Part shown: piece by piece, positions 1 to 8,085 of the stretch | Layout of the letters: every line of letters begins with the position of its first letter | Position numbering within the stretch: position 1 is the stretch's first letter | From: Methanobrevibacter wolinii SH | GTDB taxonomy: Archaea; Methanobacteriota; Methanobacteria; Methanobacteriales; Methanobacteriaceae | NCBI RefSeq assembly: GCF_000621965.1 | Contig: NZ_JHWX01000007.1 | Coordinates: 62,001-126,000 of the forward strand | Length of the DNA stretch: 64,000 bases | Reading direction: 5' to 3' | Position numbers and translations under genes: made by a program | The notes under the pieces: model-generated | The model's database searches: none | What the model was told of the DNA's origin: nothing | Seen by the model: the letters and a program-made list of their open reading frames with translations, nothing else

Positions 1-29
1 ATTTAAAAAAGAAATTTTTATTTAATAAA

Positions 30-890
30 TTACAATTCAATACTACCTTCATTATTAACTTTAGTCTCAATAATTTGACCTTCATAACTAGACCAAGCAT
101 CTTTTACTTTGTCTATTGATTTATCAGTGACGATAGCAGAAATAGCTGAACCAGTACCAGATAAACCAGAAGCCAATGCGCCTGCAGATAAAGCATCCAA
201 TTCAATATTTGGATCATATCCAAGTGCATTACTATATAGTAAACCATTTAAATTAAGTGCAAGATAATAGTTTTTATTCTTTGCTTGTTCAAATGCAAGA
301 TCAACCATAGGTGCAATAAGTTGCATTCTTGAACGATCACTGTTATAAGTTGAAGATTCCCTATCAACTAAGAAAATTAAAACAGAATTCTCTTCCATAG
401 GCTCCTTAACTAATAATTTTCTATTATAATTATCTGTAACTACAACACCACCAAAATAAGATGCTGAAGCATCATCAAATGAACCAGTAATTGTAACTTT
501 TGCATCTAAAGAAGTATCAATCGCAATATTAAGAATCTCCATATCACTTAAAGGTTCCAAACCAAACTCATAGGCAATAAGAAGAGAAGTAGCTTTAACA
601 ACACCGTTTGAAAGAGCGCTGCTACTTGATAAACCAGATGCAAGTGGAAGATTGGTTTTGGTCTTAACATCAACTCCACAATCAACACCATAATGATTTA
701 AAACTGATTTCACACACATTTCCATAAGTTTTGTATCTACACCAATATCGGAATTAGCAAGAATTTTATCCTTATTATTTGTTTTAACCTCACATTCTAT
801 ATTCAAATCAATACCAAATGCAGAACCATAACCAGAAGCTATTGCATTTATAATTGTAGCTGAACCTAAAGATTTAACTATTTTTTTCAA
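30..890 (-). CDS. Archaeal shikimate kinase (GHMP family)
   Basis: Phosphorylates shikimate to shikimate-3-phosphate in aromatic amino acid synthesis. Archaea use a GHMP-kinase fold here, unrelated to bacterial AroK. The 286-residue protein has the GHMP ATP-binding loop GLSSSSA at residues 86-92 behind LPLAS, and the C-terminal glycine-rich motif SGLSGTGSA near 240-250, which matches the archaeal shikimate kinase subfamily better than mevalonate or homoserine kinase. The start is a TTG at 890; AGGTGAT lies five bases upstream of it and there is no nearby in-frame ATG. It is transcribed alone, away from sppA. Confident on family; substrate rests on subfamily resemblance. Confidence 0.88.
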   Translation of the reverse strand: MKKIVKSLGSATIINAIASGYGSAFGIDLNIECEVKTNNKDKILANSDIGVDTKLMEMCVKSVLNHYGVDCGVDVKTKTNLPLASGLSSSSALSNGVVKATSLLIAYEFGLEPLSDMEILNIAIDTSLDAKVTITGSFDDASASYFGGVVVTDNYNRKLLVKEPMEENSVLIFLVDRESSTYNSDRSRMQLIAPMVDLAFEQAKNKNYYLALNLNGLLYSNALGYDPNIELDALSAGALASGLSGTGSAISAIVTDKSIDKVKDAWSSYEGQIIETKVNNEGSIEL

Positions 891-1252
891 TTAATCACCT
901 AAATATTAAAAAAATTTTAAATAAAAAATTTATAATTAAAGTAAAATTTATTAAAATAATTATATATAATTAATTAGTCTTATTTTAAAATAAGATTAAA
1001 TCCAATACTTAATAAATTAACTTAATAATTTTTTAAATTAAATAATTTATAAAATAAAAATTTTAATATTAAATCAAAATTCATTCTACTAAAAATGATT
1101 TAATAAATATTATTAAAACTTAAACTGAAAAAATAATCTTAAAAATTAAAGTATTCTATAGTTTTTAAATTGAAAATTAGAAATATAAGTAAATTCAATA
1201 ATTTAAAAAATTCGAATTGCAAAATTAAGGTTTTAATCTAGTGAGGATAAAA
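891..1252. other. Divergent A+T-rich spacer
   Basis: This spacer separates the diverging shikimate kinase and sppA genes and must carry both promoters. It is almost pure A+T. Several TATA-like strings occur, but none stands out enough to name. No gene or RNA is visible. Confidence 0.5.
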
Positions 1253-2128
1253 ATGGATGATAAAGCAAAATATTTTGGGTATGGAATTCTTGGTGGATTT
1301 CTTATTATTTTTATTATAATAATACTATTTTCAGTAATTGGTTCTACTGGATTATTTGGTAGTACAAGTGTTGCAGTCATTCCCATTTATGGTGAAATAT
1401 CCTATGGAAACAATGGTACTAATCAAGTAATTACTCCTGATGAATTTCAAAAGGCAATTACTGAAGCAGATAATGATCCATCAGTAGGTGCAATTGTTCT
1501 AGATATTAATTCACCTGGAGGAAGTACTGTTGCAAGTAATGAAATGATGGAAATGGTTAAAAATACATCAAAACCTACAGTTGCATGGATTGGTGAAAGC
1601 GGAACGTCTGGAGCATATCTTGTTGCTAGTGCTTGTGATAAGATTATTACAACAAATTCCTCAATGATTGGTAATATTGGTGCAATTATAACATTAACTG
1701 ATTTATCAAAATACTACAATAACACTGGAATAAATACATATTCTATTAAAAGTGGAGAATATAAAGACATAGGTGCAGACTATAGAAATTTAAGTCCAAA
1801 TGAAACCAAAATGCTTCAAAAAATTGTAGACCATGACGCAGATAACTTTAAAATAGAAATAGCTAAAAATAGGAAACTTTCAAAATCATATATCGACAAT
1901 ATTTCAAATGGAGAAATATATGATGGTTCAGAAGCGAAAGATAAAAAACTTGTAGATAAAATTGGTAGTAAAAAAGATGCAATAGAATATGGAAGAAAAA
2001 TGGGAAACCTATCTTCAAACTATGAAGTTAAAACAATGAATACTAATCAGAATATTATTTTAGGAATTGGAAATTATAATAAACTTCCAAATATAAATTT
2101 TAAAACTTTATTAGTAAATTCTCAATAA
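1253..2128 (+). CDS. sppA: Signal peptide peptidase SppA (S49 family)
   Basis: Membrane-bound serine protease that degrades cleaved signal peptides and other membrane peptides. One N-terminal membrane segment (about residues 10-32) anchors a single SppA domain with its active site outside the cytoplasm. The Ser/Lys dyad is visible: Ser119 in SGTSGAY and Lys171 in KSGEYKDIG. They are 52 residues apart, as in Bacillus SppA. The frame opens at a GTG at 1241, but that GTG lies inside the ribosome site (GTGAGGAT), so the ATG at 1253 is the likely start and gives 291 residues. It is the short, single-domain form usual in archaea and Gram-positives. Monocistronic. Confidence 0.9.
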   Translation: MDDKAKYFGYGILGGFLIIFIIIILFSVIGSTGLFGSTSVAVIPIYGEISYGNNGTNQVITPDEFQKAITEADNDPSVGAIVLDINSPGGSTVASNEMMEMVKNTSKPTVAWIGESGTSGAYLVASACDKIITTNSSMIGNIGAIITLTDLSKYYNNTGINTYSIKSGEYKDIGADYRNLSPNETKMLQKIVDHDADNFKIEIAKNRKLSKSYIDNISNGEIYDGSEAKDKKLVDKIGSKKDAIEYGRKMGNLSSNYEVKTMNTNQNIILGIGNYNKLPNINFKTLLVNSQ

Positions 2129-2324
2129 AAATTTCGTTAGTAAAAACATGAACAAACCAATATTTAATATAAAATTTTTATTTAATCTATAAAAAAATAT
2201 AACTTTTTAATTAAGTTAAAAAATTAGAAAACATAAAAATAAAAGCAAAAAATATAGTATACATATGATTGGGCTAATTTAATAAAATAAAAAATTGTTT
2301 TAATCTTAAATGTAAACCATAAAC

Positions 2325-2333
2325 TTTATATAC
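2325..2333 (+). promoter_or_regulatory. TATA box of the thioredoxin gene
   Basis: CTTTATATA lies about 40 bp ahead of a 21-bp palindrome and about 80 bp ahead of the ATG at 2409. A start of transcription about 25 bp downstream (near 2355) would put the palindrome just after the transcript start. A single GTAAAC half-site lies upstream at 2312-2317. Confidence 0.5.
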
Positions 2334-2366
2334 TAAATAAAAATATCTTTATACAATTGAAAAAAA

Positions 2367-2387
2367 ATGTTTACTTTAAGTAAACAT
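2367..2387. promoter_or_regulatory. 21-bp palindrome in the thioredoxin leader
   Basis: Two perfect 10-base arms, ATGTTTACTT and AAGTAAACAT, flank one central T. It lies between the TATA box and the chosen start of the thioredoxin gene, a position suited to a dimeric repressor. It includes the first possible ATG of the frame (2367), which argues that this ATG is not the true start. The binding protein is unknown. Confidence 0.55.
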
Positions 2388-2408
2388 AAAAAATATGAGT
2401 TGATTAAA

Positions 2409-2654
2409 ATGACTAAAGTAGAAGTATTTGTATCATCAACTTGTCCTCATTGCCCTGGAGCAATACAAGTTGTAAAAGAAGCAAAAGATGAAATCCCTGA
2501 TTTAGATGTTAAAATCTGTAATGTTGAAGATGCTGAAAATCGGGACAAAGCTATAGAATATGGAATTATGGCTGTACCTACCATTGTAATTGATAACAAA
2601 GTTTCATTTGTAGGTGCTCCAAGTTTATCCGAATTAAAAGATAGTTTAAAATAA
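2409..2654 (+). CDS. Small archaeal thioredoxin/glutaredoxin-like protein
   Basis: An 81-residue redox protein of the small methanogen thioredoxin type. The active site CPHC is at residues 11-14 (STCPHCPGA), followed by a thioredoxin-fold cis-proline segment (MAVPTIVID). It probably acts as a cytoplasmic disulfide reductant. The frame can open at 2367, but that codon lies in a palindrome and its extra 14 residues (FTLSKHKKYELIK and the first Met) do not look like thioredoxin; the ATG at 2409 starts exactly at the usual beta strand (TKVEVFVS). The ribosome site before it is weak (GAGTTGAT). The nearby palindrome suggests its own regulation. Confidence 0.87.
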   Translation: MTKVEVFVSSTCPHCPGAIQVVKEAKDEIPDLDVKICNVEDAENRDKAIEYGIMAVPTIVIDNKVSFVGAPSLSELKDSLK

Positions 2655-2744
2655 ACTACCAATATTTTTTTCTTTTTTTAAAACTTTTAAAAATAAGCTC
2701 ATTTTAATATCAAACTTTCAATCAAAAATATAAAATAAAATACT

Positions 2745-2830
2745 AAATTACTATGGAAAACTAACTAAAATAAAAACTAATTTTAAATAGACGTAGCAAA
2801 TTACTATGGAAAACTAACTAAAATAAAAAC
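2745..2830. repeat. Two-copy tandem duplication, 53-bp period
   Basis: A 33-base sequence beginning AAATTACTATGGAAAACTAA is present at 2745-2777 and again, identical, at 2798-2830. It lies between the thioredoxin gene and cbiD, about 100 bp upstream of cbiD. It matches the class of about 50-bp duplications seen at many other spacers here. Confidence 0.85.
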
Positions 2831-2931
2831 CAAACTCACTAATTTTAATACTTATAAAACTTGAAGAAAATATTTTTTTGAATATATACTAAAAGTTAAT
2901 TTTTATTAATTTAAAATACAAATTAAAATCT

Positions 2932-4071
2932 ATGAAAGATAATACATCTAAAAAAGGATATAAATTTGGACCAACCACTGGAAGTATAGCTACTGCATGC
3001 GCACTTGCTAGTTTAAAAACAATTATAAATAATGAAGAAATATCCATAGTTCAAATTAAAACCCCACAAGAAAAATTAGACATATTTTTAGATTCATGCC
3101 AAAAAATAAAAAACAATAAAGCAAAAGCCTCAGCACATAAATATCCTTATGATGATCCTGATGTAACTGTTAATGTTGAAATTATTACAGAAGTAGAAAT
3201 TTTAAGTAAGGATTCAGCAAGTATTGATTATAGTAGTCCACTTATTTCTAAAGAAGATAAAGTTATAATTAAAGCAGGTTGTGGAATAGGTAAAGTCACT
3301 AAAAAAGGTCTTCAAATACCTATCGGAGAATATGCAATAAACCCAGTTCCACGTAAAATGATTAAGGAAAACCTAAAGAATCTTGTTCCGAAAGATAAAA
3401 TAGCTATAGTTACAATTTATATTCCTGAAGGAGAAAAATTAGCAAAAAGAACTATGAATCCACGTATAGGTATTCTAGGCGGTATATCCATACTTGGTAC
3501 AACAGGAATAGCTCGTTCAATGAGTACTAAAGCATATAAAGATTCACTTCTCATACCTCTTAATATTGCAATTGGAGAGGGATATAAAGATTTAATTTTT
3601 GTTCCTGGAAATATTGGAGAAAAAATTGCAAAAAAAATTCTTAATATAAATCCTGACCAAATAATTCAAATGACTAATTTTGTAGGATTTGTCCTTGAAG
3701 AAGCCGAAAAAAGAGGTGTTAAAAAGGCTATCTTATTAGGACATATTGGAAAACTTGTAAAACTTGCAGGAGGAATATTTAATACAAAACATTCAATTGC
3801 AGACGGTAGACGTGAGATATTTGCTGCACATACTGGAATATGTGGAGCTGATACTAAAACAATTAAAGAAGTTTATTCATGCAAAACTACCGAAGAAATT
3901 ATTGAAATTTTAAAGAAAAAAAATTTGGACGTGATTGTTTTAAATAGCATTGCAGATTCAATAAGGGAAAGAGTAAAGGACAGATTTGACATAGATTTAA
4001 ATGTTATTATAGTAGATATGGAAGGAAATATATTAAATTCAAACTATACAAAGGACTTACTTAAAAAATAA
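2932..4071 (+). CDS. cbiD: Cobalt-precorrin-5B C1-methyltransferase CbiD
   Basis: Methylates C1 of cobalt-precorrin-5B in the anaerobic cobamide pathway; methanogens need the product for methyltransferases. The protein is 379 residues, the family's usual length. The N terminus carries the CbiD hallmark GPTTGSIATACALAS, followed by GCGIGKVTKKGLQIPIGEYA (about 121-140) and INPVPRKMI. No good ribosome site precedes the ATG at 2932 (AAATCTATG), and a TATA-like string at about 2880 would leave only a short leader. Other cobamide genes are not adjacent, so it appears to be a solitary gene. Confident. Confidence 0.93.
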   Translation: MKDNTSKKGYKFGPTTGSIATACALASLKTIINNEEISIVQIKTPQEKLDIFLDSCQKIKNNKAKASAHKYPYDDPDVTVNVEIITEVEILSKDSASIDYSSPLISKEDKVIIKAGCGIGKVTKKGLQIPIGEYAINPVPRKMIKENLKNLVPKDKIAIVTIYIPEGEKLAKRTMNPRIGILGGISILGTTGIARSMSTKAYKDSLLIPLNIAIGEGYKDLIFVPGNIGEKIAKKILNINPDQIIQMTNFVGFVLEEAEKRGVKKAILLGHIGKLVKLAGGIFNTKHSIADGRREIFAAHTGICGADTKTIKEVYSCKTTEEIIEILKKKNLDVIVLNSIADSIRERVKDRFDIDLNVIIVDMEGNILNSNYTKDLLKK

Positions 4072-4199
4072 CAAGTAATACATATAAACTAAATATTTAT
4101 TATTGATAAAATTTAAAAAAATCCCATTTATAAAAAAATATTTAAGATGAATAATATTATAACCATAAAATAAAATCAATTAAATTAAAAGGTGATGTA

Positions 4200-5291
4200 A
4201 TGAAAATAGCAATGGTAGGTCAATTCCCACCACATATTGGAGGGGTAGGCGTTCATATTAATTTACTTGCACATGAACTTGTAAAAAGAGGACATACTGT
4301 ATATGTAATTACATACCCTCATAAAGATATTAAAGATATTGATGGAATTCATGTAATTGGAACAAAAGGAATAAATATCCCCGGATTAAGAGGACTTGGA
4401 TTTTACTTTAATGCTAAAAAAGAATTAATTAAACTATGCAAAAAAGAAAACATTGACATAATACATGGCCATTACCTTGTACCAGCAGGGCTTGTAGCTG
4501 CAGAAGTGGGAGAAAGACTAAATATAAAAACATATGTAACAGCCCATGGATCTGACATATTTGAATTATACAATAAAAAACAATATACACACCACATAAT
4601 AAAAAAAGTGCTTAAAAAAGCAGATATAGTGCTTGCAGTTAGTCACTCATTATATGACAATATGTTGAAAATAGATGTTACAGGGTTAAAAGAAAAATTA
4701 AGACTATATCAAAATTCAGTAGATATAAATAGATTTAAACCAGACAACAATTATGACTTTAGATTAGAACTCAGAGAAAAATACAATCTTAATAATGATT
4801 ACCCGATACTTGTTTTTGTAGGTAACCTAATACCACGTAAAAATGTGAATAGTCTTATTGAAGCCAAAAAAATAGCTAAAACAAATTATAATTTAGTAAT
4901 TGTTGGTGATGGGCCAGAAAAAGACCATCTTAAAAAATTAGCAGAAAATATTAATAATGTATACTTTACTGGTGCAAGAAGAGATGTTGAAAATATTTTA
5001 CCTAGCTGTGATATATTAGTCCTACCATCACATACAGAAAGTTTTGGACTTGTACTCATTGAAGCACTTGCATCTAATTGTGGCGTGATTGGAAGCAATG
5101 TTGGGGGAATAAAAGAAATAATTACTGATGATGTTGGATTACTTATAAATCCAGAAGACATTAATTCAATTAAAGATGGCATTGATAAAGCATTCTCAGA
5201 TGATAATTTGTTAAATAAATTTAAATCAAATGCTCGTTCCAGAGCATCTGACTTTTCAAAAGTAGAAATTCCATATGATGAATTAAAATAG
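4200..5291 (+). CDS. GT4-family glycosyltransferase
   Basis: Retaining GT-B fold glycosyltransferase, 363 residues. The N-terminal acceptor domain opens with MKIAMVGQFPPHIGGVGVH, and the donor domain carries VFVGNLIPRKN and the EX7E motif ESFGLVLIE at about 279-287. Such enzymes transfer a sugar from a nucleotide donor to a lipid, glycan or protein; the exact substrate cannot be read from sequence. The ribosome site AGGTGAT is four bases ahead of the ATG. It stands alone between cbiD and a convergent small membrane protein gene. A role in surface glycans is plausible but inferred. Confidence 0.88.
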   Translation: MKIAMVGQFPPHIGGVGVHINLLAHELVKRGHTVYVITYPHKDIKDIDGIHVIGTKGINIPGLRGLGFYFNAKKELIKLCKKENIDIIHGHYLVPAGLVAAEVGERLNIKTYVTAHGSDIFELYNKKQYTHHIIKKVLKKADIVLAVSHSLYDNMLKIDVTGLKEKLRLYQNSVDINRFKPDNNYDFRLELREKYNLNNDYPILVFVGNLIPRKNVNSLIEAKKIAKTNYNLVIVGDGPEKDHLKKLAENINNVYFTGARRDVENILPSCDILVLPSHTESFGLVLIEALASNCGVIGSNVGGIKEIITDDVGLLINPEDINSIKDGIDKAFSDDNLLNKFKSNARSRASDFSKVEIPYDELK

Positions 5292-5481
5292 TATAAATCA
5301 TATTAATTAGGTTATATATCCAATTTAAGTAATTAAATCACTAGATATTTATTCCAATAAGTTAAAGTGTATTTATTTAAAAATACTATTTTAGAGATTT
5401 ATCCAATGAAATATAAATCAATCGAATCTTCCATATAATATATTAAATATTGTATACTACCCTAAACATGCTTTAAAATAA

Positions 5482-5775
5482 TTACCATAAAGCATTAACT
5501 AAAAATGAAATAACCAGATAAAGAATAATTAATAAAAAACCAAGAAATACAGAAGCTATAATAACACTTATAACAGTACCTATTGCAGTACCTATCTCTT
5601 GAGCAGAAGTTATTTTATCATCTTTCTTAGGTACATCATAACTCGGTTTTTCCTCTTCTATTTTTGCTCTTCTTTCTGCCTCATCACGATCATAATCATC
5701 AGTAACAATATCATAAATCATTACATCTTCAGCATCAAACCTTCCATCACCATTAAAATCAGGTCCACGTATCAT
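5482..5775 (-). CDS. Small membrane protein with an EF-hand/dockerin-like loop
   Basis: A 97-residue protein that I cannot assign to a named family. Residues 6-17 form one calcium-loop pattern (DFNGDGRFDAED: Asp6, Asn8, Asp10, Gly11, with Asp at position 12 of the loop), as in dockerin repeats. A charged middle (DRDEAERRAKIEEEK) follows, then one long hydrophobic segment at about 62-95 that could span the membrane once or twice. There is no signal peptide. GTAGGTGA precedes the ATG at 5775. The layout (soluble Ca-loop head, membrane tail) suggests a tail-anchored protein with a metal-responsive head; function unknown. Confidence 0.75.
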   Translation of the reverse strand: MIRGPDFNGDGRFDAEDVMIYDIVTDDYDRDEAERRAKIEEEKPSYDVPKKDDKITSAQEIGTAIGTVISVIIASVFLGFLLIILYLVISFLVNALW

Positions 5776-6018
5776 TTTTATTCACCTACCCAAATAAAAA
5801 AAATGTTTTACTTATATAATGATAGGTAAAAGAGATATAAAATATTATTTATTTTTATAAAAATTGTTTTTTTTTATTGGTTTTGTATTTTAAAAGTAGG
5901 GTTTGGGGATTTATTTTTTTATAAACATATTCATTAAATTAGAATAAATTTATTCTGAAAAGTTCAATAAAACCAATATTTAGACTAAAAATAGATTTAA
6001 TAATATAGGAAGATAATA

Positions 6019-6046
6019 AATATATTATATAAAAATATAATATATT
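6019..6046 (-). terminator. Hairpin terminator after thi4
   Basis: Perfect 12-bp arms (6019-6030 and 6035-6046) with a four-base loop lie about 10 bases past the Thi4 stop. The stem is pure A/T, so a terminator or mRNA 3'-end role is likely but not certain. Confidence 0.5.
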
Positions 6047-6056
6047 TTTTAAGAGA

Positions 6057-6842
6057 TTATCTGTTTTCCAAGTCTTTTATTACCTTTTTAGCAACATCTT
6101 CACCAGACAATAACATTCCACCAAATATTGGCCCCATACGTTGGGAACCATGAACAGCATTAGCAGCCATACCAGTTACATATAATCCAGGATATACTTC
6201 AGTTACATTATCAAGGATTTTACCTTCAGCACGGTCTGCCCACATAGATTTTTCACCCATAATTTTACCTGTTTTTGTGTTTAATTTTTCACCTAATTTA
6301 TTCTCAATAATTTTAGTGACTTCTGTTGGGTGACCTGTTGCATCAATTACTGCCTTTGCTCTAACAGTTAATGGATCTATATGTAAACCTGCCATTTCAA
6401 CTGAACTCCAATTTAATACTACCCCCCTTACTCCTTCTTCTCTTATCATCAAATCTTCAATACTCATCAAATTAAAGATTTTGAGTCCTGCCTGAGTAGC
6501 TTTAGAACATAAAGTAGAAGTACATTCAATTGAATCAACAGTATAATAATTGTCTTGGAATTTTTTAGAATTGATTCCAAATTCATCAAGGATTCTTTTA
6601 CCTTCCTCCTGAACAACAACTTTATTGAACATCATTCCTCCACCCCACATACCGCCACCGATACTGAGTTTACGTTCAAATAATGCAACCTTATATCCTG
6701 CTTTTGCAAGATAATATCCTGCGACTACACCAGATGGACCTCCACCACCAATAGCTACATCCATATCAGTGTAATCTAAAAAGTCATTCATATATTCTTG
6801 TATAATTGCCCTTGATACGACAACATCATCTAATTTTTTCAA
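6057..6842 (-). CDS. thi4: Sulfide-dependent thiazole synthase Thi4
   Basis: Makes the adenylated thiazole precursor of thiamine from NAD, glycine and a sulfur source. The 261-residue protein has the dinucleotide-binding [19 protein letters not shown] (32-50) and the Thi4 hallmark [12 protein letters not shown] (61-72). At the position where yeast Thi4 sacrifices its catalytic Cys, this protein has His154 ([12 protein letters not shown]). The family literature links that residue to catalytic enzymes that use free sulfide, as in methanogens. The start is TTG at 6842 with AGGTGAT just upstream. It is transcribed away from moaC with a long leader holding a 55-bp tandem repeat. Confidence 0.92.
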   Translation of the reverse strand: MKKLDDVVVSRAIIQEYMNDFLDYTDMDVAIGGGGPSGVVAGYYLAKAGYKVALFERKLSIGGGMWGGGMMFNKVVVQEEGKRILDEFGINSKKFQDNYYTVDSIECTSTLCSKATQAGLKIFNLMSIEDLMIREEGVRGVVLNWSSVEMAGLHIDPLTVRAKAVIDATGHPTEVTKIIENKLGEKLNTKTGKIMGEKSMWADRAEGKILDNVTEVYPGLYVTGMAANAVHGSQRMGPIFGGMLLSGEDVAKKVIKDLENR

Positions 6843-6888
6843 AAAATCACCTAATTTTTAAAAATTTTATAAATATAATCTAATTTTA

Positions 6889-7027
6889 ATAAAAAAACAT
6901 TAAAAAAAATCATATTTCATAAAAAAATACAATTCAAATATTTAATAAAAAACATTAAAAAAAATCATATTTCATAAAAAAATACAATTCAAATATTTAA
7001 TAAAAAACATTAAAAAAAATCATATTT
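6889..7027. repeat. Tandem repeat, 55-bp period, about 2.5 copies
   Basis: The string ACATTAAAAAAAATCATATT recurs at 55-base spacing (C residues at 6898, 6953 and 7008), and the bases between the first two copies are conserved. It lies between the thi4 promoter and start codon, so it would be transcribed in the thi4 leader. Confidence 0.9.
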
Positions 7028-7050
7028 AACATTATTAATTATGATAAATA

Positions 7051-7070
7051 CAATATATAAACCTTTAGAA
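7051..7070 (-). promoter_or_regulatory. Promoter of thi4 (BRE and TATA)
   Basis: On the minus strand CTAAAGGTTTATATATTG is a strong archaeal BRE/TATA combination. Initiation near 7030 would give a leader of roughly 190 bases. No TPP-riboswitch-like sequence is visible in that leader. Confidence 0.6.
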
Positions 7071-7340
7071 AAAATAATAAAAAAATAAGCAAATAGATAC
7101 AATAAAAAATAATAAATGATTAAATTTAAAATAAAATAATATATGATAAAAAATTAGAATAATATTAGTTAAAAAATAGAATTATTCTAAAAAAATTATT
7201 TTAAACAATTTTAAATATTTAATATATTAATTAACATTATTAATTATTATAAATAAACTTATTTTAAAATAGAAATAAAAATTATTTAATAATAAATAAA
7301 GAAAATATATAATTAATTTAATTAATAAGAGGTAAGTAAT

Positions 7341-7808
7341 ATGAGTAGCGATTTTACACATCTAACAGAAAATGGAGTACATATGGTAGAAGTTGGTTCA
7401 AAACCAGAACAGATAAGAAATGCAACAGCAAGTGGAAAAATATACCTTAAAAAAGAAACAATTGAAAAAATAGAAAATTCTGAAATTAAAAAAGGAAATG
7501 TATTAACAACAGCACAAATAGCAGGTATACAAGGAGTTAAAAATACTTCACAAATGATTCCATTATGCCACCCACTACATATTACAGGTATTGAAGTAAA
7601 CTTTGAAATTAAAGAAAAATACATTAAATCAATAGTAAGTGTAAATTCAAAAGGACAAACTGGTGTTGAAATGGAAGCAATTACTGGTTGTAGCCTTGCA
7701 TTACTTACAATATGGGATATGGTTAAAGCAGTAGAAAAAGATGAAAATGGACAATATCCAAATACAAAAATCTCAGATATTGAGGTTATTAAAAAAGAAA
7801 AAATATAA
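7341..7808 (+). CDS. moaC: Cyclic pyranopterin monophosphate synthase MoaC
   Basis: Converts the MoaA product to cyclic pyranopterin monophosphate, the first stable intermediate of molybdopterin. At 155 residues it is of normal length. Conserved features are MIPLCHPLHITG (72-83) and the segment GQTGVEMEAITG (about 111-122), which carries the strictly conserved glutamates. GAGGTAAGT precedes the ATG. It is not next to other moa or mob genes. Its presence implies a tungsto- or molybdopterin cofactor, as used by formylmethanofuran dehydrogenase, and is a useful marker for which Methanobacteriales genus this is. Confidence 0.93.
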   Translation: MSSDFTHLTENGVHMVEVGSKPEQIRNATASGKIYLKKETIEKIENSEIKKGNVLTTAQIAGIQGVKNTSQMIPLCHPLHITGIEVNFEIKEKYIKSIVSVNSKGQTGVEMEAITGCSLALLTIWDMVKAVEKDENGQYPNTKISDIEVIKKEKI

Positions 7809-8085
7809 TTAAATTAATTAATAAATACTAAAAAATTTAGATTATTTTTAAAATAATAATAAACTAAATAAATCATTTTATTAAAAAATAGCTTAATATT
7901 CATAAAAATAATAATAAATTTATTTAAAATAAGATTTTATTCTTAAAAAATAGAATCATATTAAAAAATTAAACTTTAATTAAAAGAATATTTTAAGAAA
8001 AATTAGTTTTCAAATGGTCTTAGTATAATCTTTTAAATATTAAAAATTAAAATTAGAAATTATTAAAAAAATAGAATGGATTATT

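Noticed and set aside
2932-2970. Possible cobalamin riboswitch ahead of cbiD
   Set aside because: The spacer lacks a B12-box-like sequence and has almost no G+C; only a 53-bp duplication is visible.
6843-7050. Possible TPP riboswitch in the thi4 leader
   Set aside because: No CTGAGA or other THI-box element was found on the minus strand; the leader is a 55-bp A+T-rich tandem repeat.
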